42,609 nt of DNA from Spirochaetaceae bacterium (GCA_028818385.1 JAPPNY010000159.1:1-42609); one strand, 5' to 3'. Positions 33,082 to 40,701 are shown, counted from the first letter of the stretch. Made by a program: numbers and translations. The notes: a model not told the origin generated them from the sequence alone.

Positions 33082-33969
33082 ATGAGTACCATTGCTCCCA
33101 CGCGCAGCCCCGCCACCGGCAGCACCACCCAGGAGATCGTCGACACGCTCGGCCGCTACGGTTACTGCGTCGTCCCCGGCGTGATCCCGGCCGACAAGGT
33201 CGGCCACGTGCGCGACGAGGTGTTCGCCGCGCAGCGCGCCAACCACGCGCAGGCCCTCGCGGAGCTGGAGAAGACGCGCTCGCGCGGCCACCGCGTCGGG
33301 TCCCCCGGCGTGGACAACCTGCGCCAGGTGATCAACGAGACCCAGTGCTTCGCCGAATACCTGTCCGACCCGCGCATCCTGGGCGTCGCCACCGCGCTGT
33401 TCGGTGACTTCGTGCGCATCTCCTGCACCGACTGCGTGATCACCAACCCCGGCAGCGTGCGCGGCTACTGGCACTCCGACTGGCCCTACAACGCCACCAA
33501 CTCCACGCACGTCAAGGCGCCCTACCCCGACGCGCTGATGCACCTGTCCGGCATCTGGATGCTCACCGACTTCACCACACGGAACGGCGGCACCTTCATC
33601 GTCCCCGGCAGCCACAAGCTCACCGACAACCCGGCCGGCGAGACCCTCACGGGCTTCGACAAGGACGGCCCCCACCCCGACCAGCTCCAGGTCACCGGCA
33701 CCGCCGGCAGCGTGCTGCTCTACGACAGCCGCCTCTGGCACGCCGTGGCGGCCAACGTGAGCGACGACCTGCGGGTGGCGCTGATCATCCGCTACGCGCC
33801 GTGGTGGCTGAACCTTACGCCGTCGATCCGCGGCACCCCCGACCACGACCGCATGGTCCTGGCCACCGGCGGCAAGAACTACGACGCGGTGCCCATGCGC
33901 CGCGACGTGTTCGAGCGGCTGCCGGCCGACGTGCAGCCGCTGTACCAGCATTTCGTCACCGAGGAGTAG
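33082..33969 (+). CDS. Phytanoyl-CoA dioxygenase (PhyH)-family Fe(II)/2-oxoglutarate oxygenase
   Basis: 295 residues from ATG 33082. The double-stranded beta-helix has the iron triad: YWHSDWP (H-x-D) and, distally, SRLWHAVAAN (His). NGGTFIVPGSHK is the typical PhyH block ahead of it, and the RVALIIRYAPWW segment carries the Arg for 2-oxoglutarate. Opening block YGYCVVPGVIPADKV is family-like. It would hydroxylate an unknown substrate; PhyH members act on lipids, phosphonates, amino acids and natural products. It has its own strong promoter after the rhamnosidase and is followed, without a usable start codon, by a GH32-like frame. Confidence 0.9.
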   Translation: MSTIAPTRSPATGSTTQEIVDTLGRYGYCVVPGVIPADKVGHVRDEVFAAQRANHAQALAELEKTRSRGHRVGSPGVDNLRQVINETQCFAEYLSDPRILGVATALFGDFVRISCTDCVITNPGSVRGYWHSDWPYNATNSTHVKAPYPDALMHLSGIWMLTDFTTRNGGTFIVPGSHKLTDNPAGETLTGFDKDGPHPDQLQVTGTAGSVLLYDSRLWHAVAANVSDDLRVALIIRYAPWWLNLTPSIRGTPDHDRMVLATGGKNYDAVPMRRDVFERLPADVQPLYQHFVTEE

Positions 33970-33982
33970 CGGCCCGGCCGCG

Positions 33983-35392
33983 ATCGACGACCGCTACCGG
34001 CCGCGCTTCCACTTCCTGCCGCCCTCCGGGTGGATCCAGGACCCCAACGGCACGATCCATCACCGCGGGCGCTACCACCTCTTCTACCAGTACGACCCCA
34101 AGAACGTGGGCGCGTTCGGCTGCGATCCCGAGTGGGGCCACGCGGTCAGCACCGACCTGCTGCACTGGGAGCACCTGCCGGCGGCGCTGACGCCCGGCAC
34201 CACCGGGCCGGACCGCAACGGCTGCTGGAGCGGCTGCACGGTCATCGCCGACGGCGTGCCGACCATCCTCTACTCCGGGTTGGTGCGGAAGTCGCTCGCG
34301 CTCAAGGACCGCGTGTGGTGCCTGACCCAGTGCCTGGCCACCGGCTCCGACGACCTCGTCCACTGGCGCAAGCACCCCGGAAACCCGATCCTGGCCGACC
34401 CGCCCGAGGAGTTCCGCGGCCGCCTCAACGCCTGGCACGACCCGCACGTGTGGCGAGAAGGCGACACCTGGTACCTGCTGCTCGGCGGCGCCTACAAGGA
34501 CGGTTCGGCCGGCCTGACATTCCTGTACCGCTCGGCCGACCTGATCACGTGGGAGTACCTGCACCCCTTCTGCGAAGGCACGGTCCCCGGCGAGCGCTGG
34601 TTGGTCCCCGACTTCTTCAAGTCCGGAGACCGCCACGTGATGCTGTTCTCCGACGGCTGCACCGTCGCCCTGACCGGTGACTACCGCGACCACCGCTTCG
34701 TCGCGCGGCGGCGCCAGCTCGTCGACCACGGCCCGCAATTCGATTCCGCCCGCACGCTGCGCGACGCGTCCGGCCGGCATCTGCTGTTCGGTTGGATCCG
34801 CGAGGATCGCCCCGTCGACGCCTCCCTGCAGGCCGGCTGGGCCGGCATGATGTCGCTGCCCCGCGCCCTCTCGGTCGAGGGCGACGAGCTCCGCATCGAC
34901 GTGCCACCGGAGGTCCGCGCCGCCACCGCCCCGAACGCAGAGGTCGCCGGAGTAGACTTGGTGCCCGGCGCCGGCTACCGCATCGACAGCGCGGACGGCG
35001 ACTGCCTGGAGGTGGAGGCGGAAGTCGAGGTGTGTGAGGCCGCGTGGGTCGGCCTCACCCTTTGCCGTTCGCCGGGCGGCGAGGAGCGGACCACCGTCTC
35101 CTGGCACCGGGACGACCAAGTGCTGCGGCTCGATCGCACCCACTCCAGCCTGAACCCCGACGTCGGCCGCGGCGTGCACGACGCCCCGCTGGCCCTGAAG
35201 CCGGGCGAGCCGCTCACGCTGACGGTGTTCTTCGACCGATCCGTGGTAGAAGCGTTCGCCAACCGGCGCGCGGCCCTCACTGGACGGATCTACCCCACCC
35301 GTCCGGACAGCGCAGGCATCGAGTTACTCGCCAGCGGCGGCATCGCCCGCGTGCGCCGCTGCCGCGTCTGGTGCCGCGCCTCAATCTGGTGA
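33983..35392 (+). CDS. Second GH32-like glycoside hydrolase, lacking a canonical start codon
   Basis: About 469 residues if read from the ATC at 33983. GH32 landmarks: HFLPPSGWIQDPNG with nucleophile Asp20, FYQYDP, GHAVSTDLLHW, CWSGC, AWHDPHVW (Asp153) and the C-terminal DRSVVEAFANR. The general acid motif W-E-C-P-D reads W-L-V-P-D (206-210), so the catalytic Glu is Leu. No ATG, GTG or TTG occurs in frame before GTG 34106 (residue 42), which would leave out the nucleophile block, and I found none in frame through the end of the PhyH gene. Either it starts at a rare codon, is coupled to the PhyH stop at 33967-33969, or has lost its start. It resembles the GH32-like protein at 3543-5051 in layout and in both oddities of the acid motif. 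Confidence 0.75.
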   Translation: MDDRYRPRFHFLPPSGWIQDPNGTIHHRGRYHLFYQYDPKNVGAFGCDPEWGHAVSTDLLHWEHLPAALTPGTTGPDRNGCWSGCTVIADGVPTILYSGLVRKSLALKDRVWCLTQCLATGSDDLVHWRKHPGNPILADPPEEFRGRLNAWHDPHVWREGDTWYLLLGGAYKDGSAGLTFLYRSADLITWEYLHPFCEGTVPGERWLVPDFFKSGDRHVMLFSDGCTVALTGDYRDHRFVARRRQLVDHGPQFDSARTLRDASGRHLLFGWIREDRPVDASLQAGWAGMMSLPRALSVEGDELRIDVPPEVRAATAPNAEVAGVDLVPGAGYRIDSADGDCLEVEAEVEVCEAAWVGLTLCRSPGGEERTTVSWHRDDQVLRLDRTHSSLNPDVGRGVHDAPLALKPGEPLTLTVFFDRSVVEAFANRRAALTGRIYPTRPDSAGIELLASGGIARVRRCRVWCRASIW

Positions 35393-35477
35393 TTCCTGCG
35401 GTGTCGGACTGAGCGCGTCCTGCGCGCCCCATCTTGCGTAGCTTGCTCGCGACGCTGAGAGCGTTACCTTGACCATC

Positions 35478-35497
35478 ATGTCTCAAATGTGAGACAT
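35478..35497. promoter_or_regulatory. higBA operator 1: 20-bp inverted repeat
   Basis: ATGTCTCA-AATG-TGAGACAT has perfect 8-base arms. TTGACC at 35469-35474 is a fair -35, which puts the -10 inside the right arm (AGACAT or GACATT at 17-18 bases), so binding of the antitoxin would block the promoter. The toxin ATG follows 14 bases on. Confidence 0.65.
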
Positions 35498-35510
35498 TGC
35501 GACCTGTGAC

Positions 35511-35834
35511 ATGAAGGATGTCGTGTTCGTTGGCTCCTCTCTCGACGATCTCCGTCGTTTCCCAAGGGATGCCAAACATGACATGGGGCAGCAGCTCGCC
35601 ATGATTCAGCGCGGCATGAACCCACGCGATTGGCGGCCGATGCCGAGTATCGGGCGCGGCGTGCGTGAGCTCCGCGTACGGGTTTCCGGCAACGCATATC
35701 GAAGCATATACACGACGACAATCGGCGATGCGGTGTACATCTTGCATGTGTTCGTGAAGAAGTCCCAGAGGACAGCGAAGAACGACATCGAGATCGCCAG
35801 AAAGCGCCTGAAGGAGGTTATAGGAGGGACTTGA
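35511..35834 (+). CDS. HigB-like toxin (RelE/ParE superfamily, phage Gp49-like type)
   Basis: 107 residues. The sequence MKDVVFVGSSLDDLRRFPRD, then GRGVRELRVRVSGNAYRSIY and VYILHVFVKKSQRTAKNDIEIAR matches the phage-derived HigB (COG4679, PF05973) toxins, mRNA-cleaving proteins of the RelE fold. The basic and aromatic residues of the active-site strand (RxxY, F..KKSQ.T) are kept. The toxin gene comes first, as in HigBA systems, with its XRE antitoxin 63 bases downstream. Codon use and base composition are lower in GC than the neighbours, suggesting recent arrival. Confidence 0.88.
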   Translation: MKDVVFVGSSLDDLRRFPRDAKHDMGQQLAMIQRGMNPRDWRPMPSIGRGVRELRVRVSGNAYRSIYTTTIGDAVYILHVFVKKSQRTAKNDIEIARKRLKEVIGGT

Positions 35835-35844
35835 TAGAACTCGT

Positions 35845-35866
35845 AGTTTCGACGAATGTCGAAACT
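35845..35866. promoter_or_regulatory. higBA operator 2: inverted repeat between toxin and antitoxin genes
   Basis: AGTTTCGAC (35845-35853) and GTCGAAACT (35858-35866) are perfect 9-base arms around GAAT. The arms differ from those of operator 1, but the design (arms with a 4-base spacer) is the same. Its place just ahead of the antitoxin gene suggests a separate antitoxin promoter or a transcript structure that tunes the toxin:antitoxin ratio. Confidence 0.6.
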
Positions 35867-35897
35867 TGATTTGATTCTCTTTTCTGAAAGGTAACTG

Positions 35898-36245
35898 ATG
35901 ATGAATACGAAGCCATACACTGACGTCTGGGATGCTATTTCGGAGAGACCTGCGGAGGCTGCCAATCTGAAGATTCGTTCCAGGCTCATGATCGCTCTTG
36001 CCGAGTATGTTGAACGACAGAAGATCACCCAGGTAGAAGCTGCGAAACGTTTCGGGGTGCCACGGTCCCGCGTGAGTGAGCTGGTAAACGGCAGGATCAG
36101 CAAATTCAGCATCGATCGGCTAGTGAACATGGCAGCGCGGGTACACTTGGAGACGCACATCGTCGTCAAGCAGAGTAGCGGCGATTCTTGGACCGTTGCT
36201 GATGAGGACTCCGTGCTGCCCACGGCCAACGCTCGGACGCGGTAG
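35898..36245 (+). CDS. HigA-like XRE-family antitoxin
   Basis: 115 residues (ATG 35898 or 35901; AAAGG lies about 8 nt upstream). The helix-turn-helix is in YVERQKITQVEAAKRFGVPRSRVSELVNG, as in HTH_37/COG5606 antitoxins that pair with Gp49-like HigB. The ending is hydrophilic. It neutralises the toxin by direct binding and represses the promoter through the inverted repeats nearby. A short extra C-terminal tail (DEDSVLPTANARTR) runs close to the IS630 scar and may be altered by it. Confidence 0.88.
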   Translation: MMNTKPYTDVWDAISERPAEAANLKIRSRLMIALAEYVERQKITQVEAAKRFGVPRSRVSELVNGRISKFSIDRLVNMAARVHLETHIVVKQSSGDSWTVADEDSVLPTANARTR

Positions 36246-36267
36246 TGACACGGCGATCCGACTGAAC

Positions 36268-36379
36268 CAGTGGACACTCCGCGAGCGATCACATCTCGCG
36301 AGATCTTCGCAAACCACAGCTCTACCTGGTTCAACCACGATGAGTAGGTCGGCGTGAAATGCAGCCGCACCGTCGGATG
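36268..36379 (-). pseudogene. IS630-family transposase fragment
   Basis: Leftward translation gives HPTVRLHFTPTYSSWLNQVE followed by LWFAKISRDVIARGV, the core of the DDE_3 domain of IS630 transposases, including the invariant S-W-L-N-x-x-E with the catalytic Glu. Only about 37 residues remain; both flanks end abruptly (at higA and the DJ-1 gene), so it is a scar. The first codons of the DJ-1/PfpI frame (from ATG 36359) are made from the antisense of this fragment. Confidence 0.85.
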
Positions 36380-37546
36380 GAGCTGGGGGCGCGGGTGTGC
36401 AACCTGGTGATCGGCTGGCCGGAGGTGGGCTGGAAGATGACCCGCCCCGCCACCTCCGACACCGTGCAGGGCACCTTCGGACTGCGCCTCGACCCGATTC
36501 CGACGATGGCTCACGGCGACCGCTACACCTCGCTCGTGTTCCGCGAACAGGCGGAGCTCACGGCGGAAGCGGTCGGGGAGCTGGATGCGCTGATCGTGCT
36601 GGGCGGTCACTCCGCCGACGTGCTGCGCGTCGATCCCGCCGTGACCAGGTTCGTTGCCGATGCCTGGCAGCGGGGCGTGCTGGTGGGCGCCCTGGAGTGC
36701 GGCCAGATGGTGCTGATGAGCGCCGGCATCATCGACGGCCAGCGGGTCACCGGCTTCCGGGTCGTGCGCCCGTTCCTGTCTCGCCTCGGCACCTTCGTGG
36801 ATGAGCCGGTGGTGGTCGACGGCAACCTGATCACCGGCCGCGACAGCGACGCCACCCCGCAGTTCGTGCGTGCCCTGGCTCGCTGCTTCCAGCCGGACTG
36901 GGAGGATCCGGCCGCCGGTCTGCTCGCGGGCAAGCGCATCGTCATCGTCGCCGGCCAGGACTTCGAGGACGTCGAGCTGTGCGTGCCGGCGATGGAGTTC
37001 GACCAGCGCGGCGCGCGGGTGATCCTGGGCACCTTCCCGGCGCCGGTGGTGGCACGGCCGCCGATGCTGGGCGTGCAGACGGTCATGGGCAACTTCGGCA
37101 TGTCGGTGCCGTTCCAGGAGCTGGACGACACCCGTTATCCCGTGGTGCCGATCGCCGATCTGAGCCTGGACGACTTCGACGCGGTGATGATTCCCGGCGC
37201 CTTCTGCCCCTGGAACTGCCTGGACGAAGGCTCGCCGGTGGAGCTGTGCCGGAGCGCCGCCGAGGCCGGCAAGGTGGTTGCGGCCATCTGCCACGGCCCG
37301 CTGGTGCTGGCCGCCGCCGACCTGGTGGACGGCCGGCGCATCGCCGGCTTCACCGCATGCCGCGACGACGTGATCACCATGGGCGCGCGCTACGACTTCG
37401 GGTGGCCGGCGATGATCGACGGCTCCATCGTCACCGGCCGTGTTCCCGACGATGTCCCCGAGTTCGTCGACGCCATCACGGACGCCCTGTGCGGTACCCG
37501 CCTGCTGGAAGCCGCCACCGCAGCGCCGGCGTCGGTGGCGCGTTAG
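36359..37546 (+). CDS. Tandem DJ-1/PfpI-domain protein, probably with lost N-terminus
   Basis: 395 residues from ATG 36359; ATG 36377 is an alternative. Two DJ-1/PfpI domains are fused: first, DALIVLGGHSADVLRVDP with GALECGQMVL (nucleophile Cys), then KRIVIVAGQDFEDVELCVP, DAVMIPGAFCPWN and AAICHGPLVLAAAD with the second nucleophile elbow (Cys-His). The first domain lacks its starting beta strand and the FE-type motif, and its 5' end lies in an IS630 fragment, so the original start was probably cut off. DJ-1/PfpI proteins include glyoxalases, chaperones and proteases; the role here is unknown. It meets the S9 peptidase gene end to end (4-base overlap). Confidence 0.75.
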   Translation: MQPHRRMELGARVCNLVIGWPEVGWKMTRPATSDTVQGTFGLRLDPIPTMAHGDRYTSLVFREQAELTAEAVGELDALIVLGGHSADVLRVDPAVTRFVADAWQRGVLVGALECGQMVLMSAGIIDGQRVTGFRVVRPFLSRLGTFVDEPVVVDGNLITGRDSDATPQFVRALARCFQPDWEDPAAGLLAGKRIVIVAGQDFEDVELCVPAMEFDQRGARVILGTFPAPVVARPPMLGVQTVMGNFGMSVPFQELDDTRYPVVPIADLSLDDFDAVMIPGAFCPWNCLDEGSPVELCRSAAEAGKVVAAICHGPLVLAAADLVDGRRIAGFTACRDDVITMGARYDFGWPAMIDGSIVTGRVPDDVPEFVDAITDALCGTRLLEAATAAPASVAR

Positions 37547-39483
37547 TAGAGGTTCTCGATCACTACCGGTTCGATCGCGTCGGCCGGGGTGAAGCCGAGG
37601 ATGCGGGAGTAGAAGAGGATCTCGGCTTCCAGGGCGCGCTTCGCGTTCTCGGCCTTGCGGAAGCCGTGCTGTTCGCCGGCGAACGGCAGGTAGGCGACCG
37701 GCAACCCTTTCCGGCGCATGGCCTCAAGCATCTCCTCGGCCTGATTCGGGGGCACGACCCGGTCCTCCAGGCCCTGCAGCAGGATGATCGGGCAGGAGAG
37801 ACGGTCGGTGTGGTGGATCGGCGAGCGCTCCCGGTAGCGGTCGCGCTGATCGGGATACGGACCGATCAGGGAGTCCAGGTAGCGCGACTCGAACTTGTGG
37901 GTCTCATGGACAAACGCTTCGAGGTCGCTCAGCCCGTAGTAGCTGGCGCCGGCGCGGAACACGTCGCGGAAGGTCAGCGCGGCCAGCGTGGTGAAGCCGC
38001 CGGCGCTGCCGCCGGTGACCAGCAGCCGCTCGCCGTCCACCTCGCCAGCGCGGACCAGGTGCAGGGCGGCGTTGACGCAATCGTCCACGTCCACGATACC
38101 CCACTTCCCGTTGAGCCGGCGCCGGTAGGCCGTTCCGTAGCCGGTGCTGCCGCCGTAGTTCACGTCCACCACCGCGATGCCGCGGCTGGTCCAGAACTGG
38201 ATGCCGAGGCTCAACGCGGTGGAGGCCGCACTGGTCGGCCCGCCATGGCTCATCACCAGCAGCGGCGGCCGCTCCTCCGGCGGGCCTGCGAAGTCGCGGT
38301 TGCGCGGCGGGTAGTACAGGGCGTGCGCGGTGTTGCCGTCCGTGGTCTCGAACGCGAGCGGTCGCGGGGCGGAGAGGTACCCCTCGTCCATCGCGACCTT
38401 CTGCGACTCCTGTAACCGGGTGATCCGGCCGCTGGCGAGATCCAGCGACACCAAGCAACTGGGGAGGCTCGCCGAGGCAGCGACCATCACCACCCGGCCG
38501 CGGGCAGCCTTAATGTCGCCGCCGCGCGCCGGCTCGGTGAATAGGGTCTCGACCGGGGTCAGCCGCCTGCTCCGCGTATCCAGCGCCGCCACCTGCCAGC
38601 GGCCTTCCTGCACGTACCGGCAGACGATGCGGCCGGCGGACTCGAAGGCGTACGTGCGGGTTCCGAGTTGCCACGCCGGCGCCCCGAACTCGGCCTCCAT
38701 CGGCGCCATCGCCTCGCACTGCCCGTCCCGCCAGCGGTACAGGTTCCACCAGCCGCTCCGGTCCGAGACGAAGTGGAGCACGCCGTCGGGGGACCACTCC
38801 GGTTGGAACACCGACTCGCCGCGGCCGCCGGCGATCTTCCGCGGCGCGGCGACCGAGCCGCCCGCACGCAGGTGTGCCACCCACAGCTCGCTCTCGTCCC
38901 ACGGCATGTGCGGATGGTTCCACGCCAGCCACGCCAGCCGGGTGCCGTCCGGGCTCACCGCCGGGTAGCCGTAGAAGTCGCTGCCGGACACCAGCACCTC
39001 GCCGGCTCCGCCGGCCGCCAGGTCCAACGCGACGACGGTGTTGACCGCTTCGCGGCCCGCCTCCCGGTGGTCCTCGCGGACGCACACCAGGCGACCCCGC
39101 GCGCGGTCCACCATGCCGTCCCCGTAGCGCAGGTCCACGCCCTCGGGAGTGATCGCCACCGGCGCCGCGCCCGGCTCCTGCCGGTAGAGCCGCTGGTCGG
39201 CGAAGTTGGCGAACCACACCACGCCGTCCGCGACCCAGAAGCACAGCCCGCCGTACTCGTGCACCCGCGTGCGCACGTTGAACGGCGCCGGCGTCACGTC
39301 ACGCGCCGTGCCGTCCGGTGTGCGCCGCACGATCACGCTGCGTCCGCCCTCGGCCGGCCGCATCTCCGTCCAATACACGTCCTCGCCGTCGAGCTGGATC
39401 GTCCCGAGCTGCACCGCGTCCTGGACGATCAGGTCGGCGGTGATCGGCGACTTCCACGTGCCGTACGGTGCTGTAGCGGGCAT
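37543..39483 (-). CDS. S9-family prolyl-oligopeptidase-like serine peptidase
   Basis: 646 residues from ATG 39483; the frame is open upstream to 39513 but that part abuts the PhyH stop. An N-terminal seven-bladed propeller (GDGMVDRARGRLV, PAVSPDGTRLAWLAW, QPEWSPDGVLHFVSDR) is followed by an alpha/beta-hydrolase domain: LLVMSHGGPTSA, nucleophile Ser in TGGSAGGFTTL, Asp in GLEDRVVPP and His in AGEQHGFRK. This is the S9C-type acylaminoacyl/dipeptidyl-peptidase layout. No signal peptide, so a cytoplasmic peptide-degrading enzyme is expected. It follows the second PhyH gene closely on the same strand. A degraded copy of its N-terminal coding region is present at 41205-41290. Confidence 0.92.
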   Translation of the reverse strand: MPATAPYGTWKSPITADLIVQDAVQLGTIQLDGEDVYWTEMRPAEGGRSVIVRRTPDGTARDVTPAPFNVRTRVHEYGGLCFWVADGVVWFANFADQRLYRQEPGAAPVAITPEGVDLRYGDGMVDRARGRLVCVREDHREAGREAVNTVVALDLAAGGAGEVLVSGSDFYGYPAVSPDGTRLAWLAWNHPHMPWDESELWVAHLRAGGSVAAPRKIAGGRGESVFQPEWSPDGVLHFVSDRSGWWNLYRWRDGQCEAMAPMEAEFGAPAWQLGTRTYAFESAGRIVCRYVQEGRWQVAALDTRSRRLTPVETLFTEPARGGDIKAARGRVVMVAASASLPSCLVSLDLASGRITRLQESQKVAMDEGYLSAPRPLAFETTDGNTAHALYYPPRNRDFAGPPEERPPLLVMSHGGPTSAASTALSLGIQFWTSRGIAVVDVNYGGSTGYGTAYRRRLNGKWGIVDVDDCVNAALHLVRAGEVDGERLLVTGGSAGGFTTLAALTFRDVFRAGASYYGLSDLEAFVHETHKFESRYLDSLIGPYPDQRDRYRERSPIHHTDRLSCPIILLQGLEDRVVPPNQAEEMLEAMRRKGLPVAYLPFAGEQHGFRKAENAKRALEAEILFYSRILGFTPADAIEPVVIENLY

Positions 39484-39514
39484 GACCGTGATGTTGCCGG
39501 ATTTTCCGGCCACG

Positions 39515-40381
39515 TCACACCCGTCGCGGGATCCACTCCAGGTCGCGCAGGCACGCCACCCACCGCTCTCGCACGGGGTTGCCCTCGGCCCTGGCGATCC
39601 AGTCGGGGTGTGCGAACGGCGCCTCGGGCGGGTAGTTGAACATCCGGTGATGGTTGCTCTGAATGATGCCCGCCTCGCGGCACCGGGCCTCCGCCAGCTC
39701 CGGCGTTCCTGGCGGAGCCCAGTAGATGCTGGAGCCGATGCGCCGGTTGGGAGCGCCGCCGAAGCTGGCGTGGAGCAACGGCAGCGCGAAGACGATCACG
39801 TCACCGGGAATGGTCTCCACGGCCACCGGCGGCAGCAGCGCCTGGTCGGGCGGCACTTCGGCGTGGCGCGGGCCCGCGAGCTCGCTCACGACCTGCATGT
39901 AATGATCCTGGCCCGAGGTAAGGCGCACGGGCTCGACGTCACCGACCTCGTTCCGATCCAGCTCAAGATGGGAGCCAGGCACGACGCGCAGGCAGCCGGT
40001 CTCCGTCGTAAGCGGGTCGAAGTAGTACAGGAACTTCAGTCCGGTGTTGCCGGGCACATCCTGGTCACGGTGCCAGCCCGTGTCGCCAAGCCACACCAGC
40101 ATGTCGGACATGAGGCCTATGAGGCTGTCATCGAACAGCTCGGTCGCCATGCCGTAGAAGCGCGGGTCCTCGAGCAGGGAGGCGCTGAACGGGGTCGACG
40201 GGCGCTGGAGCGGTGCCCACCTGCCCCGGTTGCCGCCGTCCCGGCCCTGGTAGGTCTCCTCGATTGCGACTGCCGCTTCGCGCGCGATGGTCTCGACCTC
40301 ATCGGCGCCCAGCAACTGACGGAAAATCAGGAAGCCGAACTCGTGAAAGAACGCAACCTGCTCGTCACTCAGTGTGGCCAT
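39515..40381 (-). CDS. Second PhyH-family Fe(II)/2-oxoglutarate oxygenase
   Basis: 288 residues. The start block SDEQVAFFHEFGFLIFRQLL is typical. Iron ligands are in TGWHRDQD (H-x-D) and ALPLLHASFGGAP (distal His); NRRIGSSIYW carries the Arg for 2-oxoglutarate, and TGCLRVVPGSHLELDR is the conserved pre-strand motif. It shares little with the PhyH at 33 kb apart from these, so the two likely have different substrates. The gene starts 33 bases after a truncated ParE toxin reading frame, whose loss may have come with the junction, and the S9 gene follows downstream. Confidence 0.9.
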   Translation of the reverse strand: MATLSDEQVAFFHEFGFLIFRQLLGADEVETIAREAAVAIEETYQGRDGGNRGRWAPLQRPSTPFSASLLEDPRFYGMATELFDDSLIGLMSDMLVWLGDTGWHRDQDVPGNTGLKFLYYFDPLTTETGCLRVVPGSHLELDRNEVGDVEPVRLTSGQDHYMQVVSELAGPRHAEVPPDQALLPPVAVETIPGDVIVFALPLLHASFGGAPNRRIGSSIYWAPPGTPELAEARCREAGIIQSNHHRMFNYPPEAPFAHPDWIARAEGNPVRERWVACLRDLEWIPRRV

Positions 40382-40413
40382 GGCGTGCCTCGAAGAAATG
40401 GCTTCGGCCCATT

Positions 40414-40446
40414 CCGTTCGGCCTGCGGCAGGAACTCAACCGTCAC
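40414..40446 (-). pseudogene. Truncated ParE-type toxin start
   Basis: GTG at 40446, overlapping the antitoxin stop as GTGA, opens MTVEFLPQAER, the usual first residues of ParE/RelE toxins that follow antitoxins of this type. After 11 residues the homology stops and the frame goes on as NGPKPFLRGTP without family character, right before the PhyH gene. The toxin has been cut off. Confidence 0.65.
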
Positions 40447-40453
40447 GGTTGAG
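40435..40453. repeat. Perfect 19-bp palindrome at the antitoxin/ParE junction
   Basis: CTCAACCGT-C-ACGGTTGAG has 9-base perfect arms around one base, spanning the antitoxin stop and the toxin start. It lies in coding sequence, so it may be by chance, but its place 18-20 bases from the toxin break point is suggestive. As RNA it could not fold with a 1-base loop unless inner pairs open. Confidence 0.5.
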
Positions 40454-40667
40454 AGAGTTGTCTCTTGATCTGCTCGTACGGGACGGTGTCCGCTTGACCG
40501 GCGAGATAGGAATCAATACGCCGTTCGGATTCCCCGGCCCAGGCCGACTCGATCTCCCTCTCGCGGTCAGATCGGAGACTTTGGTAGAGCCGATCGATCA
40601 CCTCCGCACGTTCAAGGGGCGGCAACGCGAGCGCGTCGGCGATCACGGATTGAGACCGCGCAGACAT
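40443..40667 (-). CDS. Addiction-module antitoxin (TIGR02574/PF09720 type), now orphan
   Basis: 74 residues from ATG 40667. SQSVIADALALPPLERAEVI then DRLYQSL is the classic N-terminal helix block, and AWAGESERRIDSYLAGQ the conserved W-x-x-E-x-x-R-R helix of this antitoxin family, which pairs with ParE-like toxins. The toxin gene after it is reduced to 11 codons, so this is an orphan. It may still protect against related toxins or be decaying by drift; the frame itself looks intact. Confidence 0.85.
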   Translation of the reverse strand: MSARSQSVIADALALPPLERAEVIDRLYQSLRSDREREIESAWAGESERRIDSYLAGQADTVPYEQIKRQLSQP

Positions 40668-40701
40668 CGACACGAGGATACACGAGCGCAGCCGCCCCCC
40701 G

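Noticed and set aside
35606..37294. 562-residue leftward frame through higBA and DJ-1
   Set aside because: Only about 37 residues (IS630) are real; the rest is antisense shadow.
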